Source of the DNA: Bacteroidia bacterium
GTDB taxonomy: Bacteria; Bacteroidota; Bacteroidia; Flavobacteriales; Flavobacteriaceae
Direction: 5' to 3'
DNA length: 64,000 nucleotides
Assembly (NCBI GenBank): GCA_030432635.1
Contig: JAUIMB010000002.1
Location: 186,001-250,000, forward strand
Part shown: one piece after another, positions 39,349-48,351 of the stretch
How the letters are laid out: each line of letters begins with the position of its first letter
Numbering within the stretch: the stretch's first letter is position 1
Program-made: the position numbers and the translations under genes
The notes under the pieces: model-generated
Told to the model about the DNA's origin: nothing
Databases searched by the model: none
The model's input: only the letters and a program-made list of their open reading frames with translations

Positions 39349-39870
39349 TTATCCTTCTTTTTCGGATAATGTTTTGATAATACCTGCTAATGTTCCACCA
39401 CCTGATTTAAGTGCTGAAATAACATTCTTAGCTGGCGATTGTAACAAGGTTACAATTTCTCCGATTAATTCTTCTCTAGATTTGATATCTACTAGAGTAT
39501 CCAATTGATCATCGCCAATGTAAATAGCCTCTTCTATAAAAGCGCCTTTAAGCAAAGGCTTATCGGATTTTTTACGGAAGTTCTTAATTACCTTAGCTGG
39601 AGCATTACCAGTTTCAGCATACATTACAGAGGTATTACCCTTTAAAACTGTAGGAAGTTCTCCGAAATCCTTATCAGAAGCTTCCATAGCTTTTGTTAAT
39701 AATGTATTTTTTACTACGTTTAATTTTACGTTTGCCTTAAAACAAGCACGACGTAAATCTGAAGTGTTGCCTGCGTTTAATCCAGAAATATCTGTTAAGT
39801 AGATATTTGCATGGTCTGCTAACTGTGCAGTCAACTCTTCAATTACTTGTGATTTTTCTTCTCTTGTCAT
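39349..39870 (-). CDS. rplJ: 50S ribosomal protein L10
   Basis: Stalk base protein, 173 aa, binds 23S rRNA and L7/L12 dimers. N-terminal RNA-binding domain (VIEELTAQLADHANIYLTDISGL onward) and a C-terminal helix (NVISALKSGGGTLAGIIKTLSEKE) that carries L12. In the usual rplA-rplJ-rplL order. The rplA-rplJ gap is only 22 bp, so the E. coli-type L10 leader cannot be there in full. Confidence 0.97.
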   Translation of the reverse strand: MTREEKSQVIEELTAQLADHANIYLTDISGLNAGNTSDLRRACFKANVKLNVVKNTLLTKAMEASDKDFGELPTVLKGNTSVMYAETGNAPAKVIKNFRKKSDKPLLKGAFIEEAIYIGDDQLDTLVDIKSREELIGEIVTLLQSPAKNVISALKSGGGTLAGIIKTLSEKEG

Positions 39871-39892
39871 AATACTAAAGATTTAACTGCTA

Positions 39893-40582
39893 TTAATTAA
39901 ACTTTGGATCAACTGCAATACTAGGACTCATTGTACTAGACATGAAAATACTTTTCATGTAAACCCCTTTTGCCGCAGTTGGTTTTAGCTTGTTCAATGT
40001 GGTTAATAATTCCATAGCATTGTCCTTCAACTTATCTGCTGTAAATGAAGCTTTACCGATAGGTGCGTGTACAATACCTGTTTTATCAACTTTAAAGTCT
40101 ATTTTACCAGCTTTTACTTCAGACACTGCCTTTGCAACATCCATAGTCACTGTTCCTGTTTTTGGATTTGGCATTAAGCCTCTAGGACCTAACACTCTAC
40201 CTAATGGACCTAGTTTACCCATGATAGCTGGCATGGTAACGATAACGTCAACATCTGTCCAACCACCTTTGATTTTTTCTAGGTACTCATCCAACCCTAC
40301 ATAATCTGCACCTGCAGCTTTAGCTTCTTCTTCTTTATCTGGAGTAACCAATGCCAACACTTTCATGTCTTTACCAGTACCATGAGGAAGAGAAACAACA
40401 CCACGAACCATTTGATTAGCCTTTCTAGGATCTACTCCTAAACGAACAGCTAAATCAACAGAGGCATCAAATTTAGTATAGGTTATTTCCTTTAATAGTG
40501 CTGAAGCCTCTTCGATAGAATACAATTTGTTCTTCTCAACTTTAGCTAAAGCTTCTTTTCTCTTTTTTGTTATTCTTGCCAT
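39893..40582 (-). CDS. rplA: 50S ribosomal protein L1
   Basis: Binds 23S rRNA at the E-site stalk, 229 aa, and represses its own operon in model bacteria. Conserved stretches: [23 protein letters not shown] (in part) and [21 protein letters not shown]. Encoded 11 bp downstream of rplK. A hairpin before rplK could be its regulatory target. Confidence 0.98.
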   Translation of the reverse strand: MARITKKRKEALAKVEKNKLYSIEEASALLKEITYTKFDASVDLAVRLGVDPRKANQMVRGVVSLPHGTGKDMKVLALVTPDKEEEAKAAGADYVGLDEYLEKIKGGWTDVDVIVTMPAIMGKLGPLGRVLGPRGLMPNPKTGTVTMDVAKAVSEVKAGKIDFKVDKTGIVHAPIGKASFTADKLKDNAMELLTTLNKLKPTAAKGVYMKSIFMSSTMSPSIAVDPKFN

Positions 40583-40593
40583 TTCAAAAATTT

Positions 40594-41034
40594 TTAGTTT
40601 GGTGCTTCTCCACCTTTAACTGTGATACCCATAGATCGTGCAGTTCCTGCAACCATCTTCATAGCAGAATTTACACTAAATGCGTTCAAATCTTGCATTT
40701 TGTCTTCTGCGATAGCCTTCACTTGATCCCAAGTAACTTTGGCTACTTTCTTTCTGTTCGGTTCACCAGATCCTTTTTTTACTTTGGCCGCTTCCAATAA
40801 TTGTACCGCAGCTGGAGGAGTTTTGATAACAAAGTCAAATGATTTGTCTTTGTACACAGAAATCACAACCGGCAGAACTTTTCCAGGTTTATCCTGAGTT
40901 CTGGCATTGAATTGCTTACAGAATTCCATGATATTAACTCCAGCAGCTCCTAAAGCGGGTCCAACCGGTGGCGACGGATTCGCAGCACCTCCCCGAACTT
41001 GTAATTTAACTACTTTACCTAATTCTTTTGCCAT
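40594..41034 (-). CDS. rplK: 50S ribosomal protein L11
   Basis: GTPase-centre protein, 146 aa. I chose the ATG at 41034, giving [16 protein letters not shown], because this is the family N-terminus; a longer frame exists upstream but starts in the leader. Conserved [25 protein letters not shown] in part, and the C-terminal rRNA-binding domain with MGITVKG. Confidence 0.97.
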   Translation of the reverse strand: MAKELGKVVKLQVRGGAANPSPPVGPALGAAGVNIMEFCKQFNARTQDKPGKVLPVVISVYKDKSFDFVIKTPPAAVQLLEAAKVKKGSGEPNRKKVAKVTWDQVKAIAEDKMQDLNAFSVNSAMKMVAGTARSMGITVKGGEAPN

Positions 41035-41052
41035 TTTAAAAATTTTAGTTTC

Positions 41053-41088
41053 GTAAACCATTTCAATGTGGAAGCAGAAATGATTTAC
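41053..41088 (-). promoter_or_regulatory. Leader hairpin before rplK
   Basis: GTAAATCATTTC / GAAATGGTTTAC on the minus strand: 12 bp with one G-T pair and a 12-nt loop, ending 18 nt before the rplK start. A candidate for L1-mediated feedback on rplKA, by analogy with E. coli. Confidence 0.5.
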
Positions 41089-41109
41089 TATCTATATATG
41101 TAACAATTA

Positions 41110-41667
41110 TTATACTTTTTCAACTTGCATATAACTCAACTCCAATGGTGTTTTTCTTCCGAAAATCTTAACCATCACTTCAAGTTTACGCTTCTCTTCA
41201 TTGATCTTTTCAATCGTACCATCAAATCCGTTGAATGGACCATCTATTACTTTTACAGTTTCTCCAACTTTATAAGGTATAGCCACATTTGCATCGGCTT
41301 CAACTGCCAATTCATCCACCTTACCGAGCATTCGATTGACTTCCGATTGCCGAAGTGGCACAGGATCACCTCCTTTGGTTTCCCCTAAAAACCCAATCAC
41401 ATTAGTGATAGACTTTATGATATGTGGTATTTCACCACTCAAATTCGCTTGAATCATAATGTATCCAGGAAAATAAACTCGCTCTTTGTTTATTTTCTTT
41501 CCATTACGAATCTGAATCACCTTTTCTGTTGGAACGAGCACTTGATCAACATAATCTTCCAAACCTAATCTTGAAATTTCATTCTCGATATACGTTTTGA
41601 TTTTGTTTTCCTGACCGCTAACAGCGCGCACAACATACCATTTTTTATTTGTATTGGTTTCAGACAT
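41110..41667 (-). CDS. nusG: Transcription termination/antitermination factor NusG
   Basis: RNA polymerase processivity factor, 185 aa. N-terminal NGN domain (KWYVVRAVSGQENKIK, RVYFPGYIMIQA) and C-terminal KOW domain (VGETVKVIDGPFNGFDGTIEKIN). Between secE and rplK in the standard order. Confidence 0.97.
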   Translation of the reverse strand: MSETNTNKKWYVVRAVSGQENKIKTYIENEISRLGLEDYVDQVLVPTEKVIQIRNGKKINKERVYFPGYIMIQANLSGEIPHIIKSITNVIGFLGETKGGDPVPLRQSEVNRMLGKVDELAVEADANVAIPYKVGETVKVIDGPFNGFDGTIEKINEEKRKLEVMVKIFGRKTPLELSYMQVEKV

Positions 41668-41687
41668 TATATCCTAGTAATTTTTAG

Positions 41688-41879
41688 TTAAATTAATTCA
41701 AAGTAAGCCTTAATAACTTTACTAAAAACAGTGTCCACACCCCAAATAGCCAAAGAAAATATGATTGAAAACACAGCCACCAAAATGGTTAAGCTTTGCG
41801 CCTCAGCCCAAGTTGGCCATGAGACATGATTCTTTAATTCGTCAAAAGATTCCTTAATATAATTAATAATTCCTGCCAT
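41688..41879 (-). CDS. secE: Preprotein translocase subunit SecE
   Basis: Small SecYEG subunit, 63 aa with a single transmembrane helix (residues ~35-54) after an amphipathic helix (SFDELKNHVSWPTWAEAQ). I chose ATG 41879; a longer frame runs into the tRNA-Trp gene. Coupled with nusG. Confidence 0.93.
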   Translation of the reverse strand: MAGIINYIKESFDELKNHVSWPTWAEAQSLTILVAVFSIIFSLAIWGVDTVFSKVIKAYFELI

Positions 41880-41894
41880 TTGAATTTGTATTTG

Positions 41895-41967
41895 CACGGG
41901 TTGAGAGACTCGAACTCCCGACACCTGGTTTTGGAGACCAGTGCTCTACCAACTGAGCTAAACCCGT
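41895..41967 (-). tRNA. tRNA-Trp (CCA)
   Basis: 73 nt with discriminator G. Acceptor ACGGGTT/AACCCGT, anticodon stem CTGGT/ACCAG with loop CTCCAAA, T-loop TTCGAGT. The CCA end is not encoded. Between tuf and secE, the classic Bacteroidota place. Confidence 0.96.
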
Positions 41968-42030
41968 AAATATAAATCAAGGCGTTCCGACAAATCGGAA
42001 CACCTTAATCAATATTTATTTGATAACTAT

Positions 42031-43218
42031 TTAGTCTAAAATTTCAGTAACCTGACCAGCACCTACTGTTCTACCACCTTCACGGATTGCGAAACGTAAA
42101 CCAACGTTCATTGCAATTGGTTGAATTAACTCAACAGTGATAGTAAGGTTATCTCCAGGCATTACCATTTCAACTCCATCAGGAAGCGCAATGTTTCCTG
42201 TTACGTCAGTTGTACGTACGTAGAACTGAGGACGGTAGTTATTGTGGAATGGTGTATGACGTCCACCTTCTTCTTTCTTCAAGATATAAACCTCAGCTTT
42301 AAATTTAGCATGTGGTGTTACCGAACCAGGCTTAGTGATTACCATACCTCTTGAGATTTGAGTTTTCTCAATACCTCTTAATAAGATACCAGCATTATCT
42401 CCAGCCTCACCTCTATCAAGGATTTGACGGAACATTTCAATACCAGTAATAGTTGAAGTCAATTTCTCTGCACCCATACCAATGATCTCTACAGGATCTC
42501 CAGTATTAGCTACACCTGTCTCGATACGACCTGTTGCAACAGTTCCACGACCAGTAATTGAGAATACATCTTCGATAGGCATCAAGAATGGCTTATCCAT
42601 ATCACGAACAGGCTCTTCGATCCAGTTATCAACAGCTTCCATCAATTCCATCACGGTATCAACCCATTTTTGTTCACCATTAAGTGCACCTAAAGCAGAA
42701 CCAGCAATCACAGGACCATTATCTCCATCGTACTCGTAGAACGATAATAAATCTCTGATTTCCATTTCAACTAATTCTAACAACTCATCATCATCAACCA
42801 TATCCACTTTGTTCATGAATACAACAATACGTGGAATACCTACCTGACGGCCTAAAAGGATGTGCTCACGAGTTTGTGGCATTGGACCATCAGTTGCAGC
42901 AACAACCAATATCGCACCATCCATTTGAGCAGCACCAGTAACCATGTTCTTTACGTAATCGGCGTGACCAGGACAGTCAACGTGAGCGTAGTGACGGTTA
43001 GCTGTTTGATACTCTACGTGGGAAGTATTAATTGTAATACCTCTTTCTTTTTCTTCAGGAGCGTTATCGATAGTATCGAAATCTCTTGCTTCTGATAAAC
43101 CTGCATCAGCTAATACTTTAGTAATAGCAGCAGTTAAAGTTGTTTTACCGTGATCTACGTGTCCAATAGTACCAATATTAAGGTGTGGTTTTGAACGATC
43201 GAAAGTTGCCTTTGCCAT
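42031..43218 (-). CDS. tuf: Elongation factor Tu
   Basis: Delivers aminoacyl-tRNA to the ribosome, 395 aa. GTPase motifs [22 protein letters not shown] and SALGAL; the elfamycin-site segment [11 protein letters not shown] is intact. It lies between tRNA-Thr(GGT) and tRNA-Trp. Confidence 0.98.
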   Translation of the reverse strand: MAKATFDRSKPHLNIGTIGHVDHGKTTLTAAITKVLADAGLSEARDFDTIDNAPEEKERGITINTSHVEYQTANRHYAHVDCPGHADYVKNMVTGAAQMDGAILVVAATDGPMPQTREHILLGRQVGIPRIVVFMNKVDMVDDDELLELVEMEIRDLLSFYEYDGDNGPVIAGSALGALNGEQKWVDTVMELMEAVDNWIEEPVRDMDKPFLMPIEDVFSITGRGTVATGRIETGVANTGDPVEIIGMGAEKLTSTITGIEMFRQILDRGEAGDNAGILLRGIEKTQISRGMVITKPGSVTPHAKFKAEVYILKKEEGGRHTPFHNNYRPQFYVRTTDVTGNIALPDGVEMVMPGDNLTITVELIQPIAMNVGLRFAIREGGRTVGAGQVTEILD

Positions 43219-43279
43219 GTTTAATTTATTTTAATCTTAATTTATATTAGTGTTCAATTTAATATTCAATACAAAAAAG

Positions 43280-43351
43280 AGCCAATGACGAGATTTGAAC
43301 TCGTGACCTCTTCCTTACCAAGGAAACGCTCTACCCCTGAGCTACACCGGC
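43280..43351 (-). tRNA. tRNA-Thr (GGT)
   Basis: 72 nt. Acceptor GCCGGTG/CATTGGC (two G-U pairs), anticodon loop TTGGTAA, T-loop TTCAAAT. CCA not encoded. Confidence 0.95.
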
Positions 43352-43417
43352 TTTAAAGGTTTTATAAACAGAAACGTTTACTTTATTTGAGTGACGAAAC
43401 AAATGCTTCTCACTTAG

Positions 43418-43490
43418 AGCGAGAGACCGGGTTCGAACCGGCGACATTCAGCTTGGAAGGCTGACGCTCTACCAACTGAGCTACTCTCGC
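43418..43490 (-). tRNA. tRNA-Gly (TCC)
   Basis: 73 nt. Acceptor GCGAGAG/CTCTCGC, anticodon stem TCAGC/GCTGA with loop CTTCCAA. CCA not encoded. Confidence 0.95.
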
Positions 43491-43643
43491 ATTTTACAAC
43501 TGTTTTACCAATTGAGGGTTTTCAATATTTCAATGAATCACCTCACTAAGTTCGGTAATCCGTGAAGGGTAAGCCTTCACATAAATTTTAAATCAAAGTT
43601 TCACAAAAACAACTTTATTAAACTCCTAATTTAAAATTTAAAG

Positions 43644-43726
43644 TGGGGAGAGCAGGATTCGAACCTGCGAAGGTAAAAACCAACAGATTTACAGTCTGTC
43701 CTCGTTGGCCGCTTGAGTATCTCCCC
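43644..43726 (-). tRNA. tRNA-Tyr (GTA)
   Basis: 83 nt with a long variable arm. Acceptor GGGGAGA/TCTCCCC, anticodon loop CTGTAAA, T-loop TTCGAAT. CCA not encoded. Confidence 0.95.
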
Positions 43727-43773
43727 AATATTTTTAATGAACGTTTCCAAAACAAAAAGCCTTAGAAATTATG

Positions 43774-43847
43774 AGCCGATAGAGGGACTCGAACCCACGA
43801 CCTGCTGATTACAAATCAGCTGCTCTAGCCAGCTGAGCTATATCGGC
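43774..43847 (-). tRNA. tRNA-Thr (TGT)
   Basis: 74 nt. Acceptor GCCGATA/TATCGGC, anticodon stem GCTGA/TCAGC with loop TTTGTAA. First of the tRNA cluster in transcription order. Confidence 0.95.
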
Positions 43848-43868
43848 TTTTGACCACTTTTTTCTCAC

Positions 43869-43896
43869 AAAAAAAGCCCGCTATTTCTAACGGACT
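43869..43896 (-). terminator. Intrinsic terminator with GAAA tetraloop after hpf
   Basis: On the minus strand AGTCCGTTA-GAAA-TAGCGGGCT is a complete 9-bp stem counting G-U pairs, followed by seven T. It separates hpf from the tRNA-tuf unit. Confidence 0.85.
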
Positions 43897-43947
43897 GCAA
43901 ATGTAAAGATTTATTTATTTATTCAAAACATTTTTTGGAAAATTTTA

Positions 43948-44250
43948 CTACATATGTGCTCTTAATTTTTCTTTTCGTCTTTTCAATTGTCTTTCCAAAG
44001 ACGAAACTGCCATATCTGCACCTTCCTCAAACGTTTTACACTGCTTTTTTACGACGAAACTATCTCCAGGCACTTTCACCTTGGCTTCAAAAATTTTATT
44101 TTCCTTGCCACTGGTATTTTCAACCTTTAAATAAACGTCGGATTGGATGACCTTATCATAAAACAAGTCTAATTTATCCATCCGCTTCTGAATGAAATCG
44201 ATTAATTTTTTATCTGCATTAAAGTTTACCGATTGTGTGTTTACCTTCAT
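43948..44250 (-). CDS. hpf: Ribosome hibernation promoting factor (short form)
   Basis: Binds the 30S decoding region to protect idle ribosomes. It is 100 aa, the short HPF/RaiA type without the C-terminal dimerisation domain. Family pattern: basic/hydrophobic strand KVNTQSVNFNADKKL and helix FEEGADMAVSSLERQLKRRK. I chose MKVNTQ (ATG 44250); an in-frame ATG six bases earlier is possible. It follows xerC. Confidence 0.9.
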   Translation of the reverse strand: MKVNTQSVNFNADKKLIDFIQKRMDKLDLFYDKVIQSDVYLKVENTSGKENKIFEAKVKVPGDSFVVKKQCKTFEEGADMAVSSLERQLKRRKEKLRAHM

Positions 44251-44274
44251 AATCATTCTTTTATTGGTTAGACA

Positions 44275-45168
44275 TTATTGTTTTTTACTTCTTGGGTGCG
44301 CATTTGAATACACTTTCTTTAACTCGGCTATACTATTATGTGTATAGACTTGTGTTGCTGCTAAACTTGAATGCCCAAGAAGTTCTTTAACAGCATTTAG
44401 ATTCGCGCCTTGGTTGAGCAGATGGGTCGCAAATGAGTGCCTCAAAATATGCGGACTGCGTTTTACCTTGGCGGAAGCTTTACTAAAGTAGTCATTTATA
44501 ATTCTGTAAACAAGAGTTTCGTATATTTTCACTCCTTTACTTGTTAAAAATAAATAGGAAGAATCTTCAATGTTATCAAGTTTGTTGCGCTCATGTATAT
44601 AAGTGTTCAGACTTTCAATGACCGAATCAATTAACGGGATAAAACGCTCTTTATTTCTTTTGCCCAACACTTTTAAGATATTATTGGCAAAATCAACATC
44701 CTTTAGCTTTAACTGTACTAACTCAATACGTCGAATTCCTGTGGCATAAAACAATTCAATTATAGCACGATTGCGCAGTCCTTCAAAATCCTTGGCGTCA
44801 TTCAACTGTTCAAGAACCTGGTTCAATTCATTTTCTGAAAAGGGTACTTGAATTTTCTTACTTACTTTAAGCGCTTTGTGTTTTTGAAGGGGATTGACCT
44901 CTATCGTTTTTGTTTTTAGAAGAAATTTATAATACGTATTCAAAGAGGAAACTTTCCTATTGATGCTTCGATTGGAAATCCCTTGCTCAACAAGAGCAAC
45001 AATCCAATTTCTGATATGCTGATAATTGACATGCTCAGTGCTTTGTATATCAAATTCAGAAGCGATGAAGCTTTCAAATGTGGTCAAATCATTCAAATAA
45101 GCTTTCAATGTTAGTTCCGAATACTTCTTCTCCAACAATAAATAATCTGAAAATGCCTGAAATACCAT
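44275..45168 (-). CDS. xerC: Tyrosine recombinase, XerC/XerD type
   Basis: Site-specific recombinase that resolves chromosome dimers at dif, 297 aa. The catalytic set is visible: Arg in ATGIRRIELVQL, His-X-X-Arg in HILRHSFATHLL, His in LGHSSLAA and Tyr in TQVYTH. I chose ATG 45168 (MVFQAFSDYLLLEKKYS); the longer frame runs through the rpsU terminator. XerC versus XerD cannot be settled from this copy alone, though position beside hpf/tuf is typical of the XerC-like copy in Flavobacteriia. Confidence 0.9.
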   Translation of the reverse strand: MVFQAFSDYLLLEKKYSELTLKAYLNDLTTFESFIASEFDIQSTEHVNYQHIRNWIVALVEQGISNRSINRKVSSLNTYYKFLLKTKTIEVNPLQKHKALKVSKKIQVPFSENELNQVLEQLNDAKDFEGLRNRAIIELFYATGIRRIELVQLKLKDVDFANNILKVLGKRNKERFIPLIDSVIESLNTYIHERNKLDNIEDSSYLFLTSKGVKIYETLVYRIINDYFSKASAKVKRSPHILRHSFATHLLNQGANLNAVKELLGHSSLAATQVYTHNSIAELKKVYSNAHPRSKKQ

Positions 45169-45226
45169 ACACTGAAATTTTCCGAAGAAACATTTAAAAG
45201 TACAACTTTTATCAAAATGTTGCCAT

Positions 45227-45267
45227 AAAAAAATCCCACTCAACTTTGGTTTTAGCTGAATGGGATT
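45227..45267 (-). terminator. Intrinsic terminator of rpsU
   Basis: AATCCCA-C-TCA pairs with TGA-A-TGGGATT; seven A on the left give a T-run on the minus strand. 22 bp after the rpsU stop and upstream of the xerC start. Confidence 0.82.
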
Positions 45268-45288
45268 GTATAGTTTTGAAGACACTTA

Positions 45289-45483
45289 CTAAATAGCTTC
45301 TTGATCTCTAAGCTTTTGAATGTACTGTGCCTTTTGGATTTGAGCTCTTCTTGCGATAGAAGGTTTGGTGAATTGCTTACGCTCTTGCAATTGATTCTTA
45401 ATCGTTGTACGAATGAATTTACGCTTGTAACGTTTTAGCGCTCTATCTATATTCTCTCCTTCTTTAACTGGAATTCTTAACAT
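45289..45483 (-). CDS. rpsU: 30S ribosomal protein bS21
   Basis: Small basic protein, 64 aa, that sits beside the anti-SD of 16S rRNA. Sequence pattern VKEGENIDRALKRYKRKF followed by a basic helix is the family. In Flavobacteriia bS21 helps hide the anti-SD and represses its own translation; the unusually strong SD 7 nt before this start (45491-45498) fits that. It has its own promoter and terminator. Confidence 0.96.
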   Translation of the reverse strand: MLRIPVKEGENIDRALKRYKRKFIRTTIKNQLQERKQFTKPSIARRAQIQKAQYIQKLRDQEAI

Positions 45484-45490
45484 AGTTCTT

Positions 45491-45498
45491 AACCTCCT
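45491..45498 (-). promoter_or_regulatory. Exceptional Shine-Dalgarno sequence of rpsU
   Basis: AGGAGGTT on the minus strand, 7 nt before the ATG, fully complementary to the 16S 3' end. Neighbouring highly expressed genes (tuf, rplL, rplK) have none. Confidence 0.85.
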
Positions 45499-45521
45499 CT
45501 CTTTTATGATTTTTAAGGCTG

Positions 45522-45551
45522 CAAATATAGAAAGGAAAATGTAATAGGCAA
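45522..45551 (-). promoter_or_regulatory. rpsU promoter
   Basis: Minus strand: TTG (45549-45551), 19-nt spacer, TATATTTG (45522-45529). A textbook Bacteroidota promoter 39 bp before the start codon. Confidence 0.7.
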
Positions 45552-45683
45552 TTAATTTTATAAAAAATATTTAACGAGTTTATCTGAACAAATTTCATCT
45601 CATTTTAGGCACCAACTTTTTATTTTATTGGAGAGAGTTCGTGAATCGAAGATTTCGGTTAAAACCCAAAAGTCAAGACAAGA

Positions 45684-47111
45684 TCAATCCTTAAACAAGG
45701 ACGCTCTCTGACTTAAATCCTGTATGAGTTGCTCATCTTCTTCACTTTCGAGCAGAATGTTGTAGTTTTTCCAAAATTCCTTGTTGTATGGTTTTGGTGA
45801 AAAAATATCCATATCCCAATCGCGAGCCAATTCGGTTTTAATGACTTCCTTATCCAATATGATTTCCGAAAACAAGATTTCCTGTACTGTATAATAGTAA
45901 CGTTCCTCCTTGTTGTAGCGCTCTTTTTCCTCGTCGCTTACTTTTTCATCTGCTTTATAGCCAACATTAACCAATTTTGGTGTTTCATAATAAATGTAGT
46001 TGGGATACATCTTATTCTCATATTCCATATAGGTTATCACTAATTTGTGGTTGGTTTGGGTATCAAATAAACGCTTACTCCTCACCTTTTGCGCATCAGA
46101 AGCCGCAATTAATTCGTATTCTATTTTTTTGAAGGCATAGTTGTCGTAATAAATATACAACCAACCATTTGCAATATAACCTTCGTTGAAAATCCCTTTT
46201 GTGTCTAGCCCAACAAAATCGGTACTTTCCGAAATCTTAATCTTATATAGTTTTCGATCGTTGTCCACCAAGATCGTGTCCAAATCAAAATGATGTTTGT
46301 CTAAAATATTCTCACCAAACAAGGCTCTGGCATCATTGGCATTTCGAAGCAAATTGAGTTTTCCCTTAAAAATGTTTTGAAGTCCGTTCACCCGATTATC
46401 ATTCCACTTAATGGCTTTCACCAATTGATTTGTTGTTAATCGTCTTCGATCAACATCCTTCACCTTTAACCTGCTGCGCTTGGCATTTTGGTTGTTATAG
46501 GATACATATGAAAAAATGCTATCCACGTCCCTGAGGTCATAGCTCTTACGCATTTGATCAACGTTAATCTTTAAGTGATTATCCGAACTCACGGTATATC
46601 CAGAGTCATAAACTGTTATAGCACTTTCAATAAGCCATTTGAACTCTACCTTATTACGCTCTTTATGCCTGAGGAATCCTTTTTGAATGTATGCCGAATC
46701 TGGCATGGTTTCAGTAAGTTTTTCCATTGCCTTCAAGACGATATCGTTTCCGGTTTTAGGCCTGGTTTCAGCTATGAGCAACACCTCATCCAAGGAGGCA
46801 ACATCTTCTTCGAGATAAATTTCCTCGTCATTATCAAACTCATTGACAGGAACCTTAAAACTCTTGTAGCCAATTGAAGAAATAATCAAGGTGTCAGTTG
46901 CAAACTCAGACGGCACCTGAAGCACAAATTTTCCGTCGGCATTACTCACAGTTCCAATAGTCGTGTTTTTTACATAAATACTTGCACTTTCAATTGGCAT
47001 GAGTGTCGCAAAGTCTGTGATTTTATTTTTGACTTCTGTTTGGGAATAGCCAAACATCGTAATGGACAGTGCAATAAAAAATACTACTGATTTAAAGTTT
47101 TTGAACATCAT
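45684..47111 (-). CDS. Exported protein with N-terminal carboxypeptidase-regulatory-like domain
   Basis: A 475-aa secreted protein. A signal peptide (about residues 1-23, ending FGYSQ) is followed by a beta-sandwich CarboxypepD_reg-like domain (about 25-105: IESASIYVKNTTIGTVSNADGKF in part, then IGYKSFKV and DEVLLIAE), then a ~360-residue region without a known name, rich in aromatic strands, as in Bacteroidota outer-membrane-associated proteins. No plug or barrel is seen, so it is not a SusC protein. Function unknown; stands alone. Confidence 0.78.
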   Translation of the reverse strand: MMFKNFKSVVFFIALSITMFGYSQTEVKNKITDFATLMPIESASIYVKNTTIGTVSNADGKFVLQVPSEFATDTLIISSIGYKSFKVPVNEFDNDEEIYLEEDVASLDEVLLIAETRPKTGNDIVLKAMEKLTETMPDSAYIQKGFLRHKERNKVEFKWLIESAITVYDSGYTVSSDNHLKINVDQMRKSYDLRDVDSIFSYVSYNNQNAKRSRLKVKDVDRRRLTTNQLVKAIKWNDNRVNGLQNIFKGKLNLLRNANDARALFGENILDKHHFDLDTILVDNDRKLYKIKISESTDFVGLDTKGIFNEGYIANGWLYIYYDNYAFKKIEYELIAASDAQKVRSKRLFDTQTNHKLVITYMEYENKMYPNYIYYETPKLVNVGYKADEKVSDEEKERYNKEERYYYTVQEILFSEIILDKEVIKTELARDWDMDIFSPKPYNKEFWKNYNILLESEEDEQLIQDLSQRASLFKD

Positions 47112-47164
47112 AACTCGATTTATCGTTAATTAATGGTAAGATGGACCTTTCAGCAGACAAATAA

Positions 47165-48331
47165 TTAAGTCGCTGGCTTGTAGTCTTTATTATCGATGAC
47201 CATTTTAGCGATTATTTCCCTTAATATTTCTGATGTACCACCTCCAATTGGGCCCAATCTGCTATCACGCAATAATCTTGCCATCGGATATTCTTCCATA
47301 TAGCCATAACCTCCTAAAAACTGAAGGCATTGGTAGATGACCTCATCGGCCATTTTTGTAGAACGCAACTTTGAAATTGTAGCTTCCTTAACAACATACT
47401 CTCCTTTATTCAATCGTTCTGTGATGGCGTAATTGAACTCCTTACACATTAGCATATCTGCATAACAATCGGCAAAAGTGTGACGCAATGCTTGAAACTT
47501 ATCTATAGACTTTCCAAACGCCCGTCGCTCTCCCATATATTGTTGAGCATACTCTAAAGCATATTCGGCTCTGGCATGAGCATTGATTCCCATAATCAAT
47601 CGTTCTAGTGCAAAATGCTGCATGATGTATGGAAAGCCCTTTCCTTCCTCTCCCATCAAATTAGAAGCGGGAATAACAACATTATCAAAAGCTATTTCAC
47701 CAGTATCTGAAGCCCTCCATCCTAACTTATCAAGCTTAGTTGCCGAAATACCTTTGGTTTCACGATCCATAATGAATATGCTAATTCCTTTGTTTCCCAA
47801 TTCGGGATTGGTCTTTGCCGCAACTACCAAATAATCACTATATACACCGTTGGTTATAAAGGTTTTGGAACCATTGATAACATAGGTATCACCTTGTTTA
47901 ACCGCTGTGGTTCTCATGCCAGCAACATCACTTCCACCAAAAGGTTCAGTGATACATAAGCAACCTATTTTTTCACCTGAGATACTTGGTGCTAAATATT
48001 TTTCCTTAATTGCGTGATCGCCTTCCTTGTTAACGTGTGTCATGGCTAGATATGCGTGAGCCCAAATGGCTGCAGCAAACCCTCCAGAATTAATGCGCTG
48101 TAATTCTTCCAACAAGATGACTGTATAGAACAAGTCGAGATCCATACCTCCATAGGCTTCAGGATAAGCCAATCCAAAAAATCCCATGTCACCAAACTTC
48201 TCCCATATGAAGCGCTCAATATGTCCAGTCTCTTCCCATTTATCGATATGCGGAACGACTTCCTTTTGCAAAAAGTCCCTTAAACTTTGTCTAAATAATT
48301 CATGCTCTTCGCTGAAGTATCTGCTGTTCAT
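47165..48331 (-). CDS. Acyl-CoA dehydrogenase
   Basis: FAD-dependent dehydrogenase for the first step of fatty acyl-CoA oxidation, 388 aa. Family marks are CITEPFGGSDVAGM (FAD loop), KTFITNG, and QFLGGYGYMEEYPM near the C-terminus with the general base Glu in the DSRLGPIGGGTSEI region. Substrate length cannot be read from the sequence. No beta-oxidation partners are adjacent. Confidence 0.9.
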   Translation of the reverse strand: MNSRYFSEEHELFRQSLRDFLQKEVVPHIDKWEETGHIERFIWEKFGDMGFFGLAYPEAYGGMDLDLFYTVILLEELQRINSGGFAAAIWAHAYLAMTHVNKEGDHAIKEKYLAPSISGEKIGCLCITEPFGGSDVAGMRTTAVKQGDTYVINGSKTFITNGVYSDYLVVAAKTNPELGNKGISIFIMDRETKGISATKLDKLGWRASDTGEIAFDNVVIPASNLMGEEGKGFPYIMQHFALERLIMGINAHARAEYALEYAQQYMGERRAFGKSIDKFQALRHTFADCYADMLMCKEFNYAITERLNKGEYVVKEATISKLRSTKMADEVIYQCLQFLGGYGYMEEYPMARLLRDSRLGPIGGGTSEILREIIAKMVIDNKDYKPAT

Positions 48332-48351
48332 AACCTTTACGTTTAGTAGTT

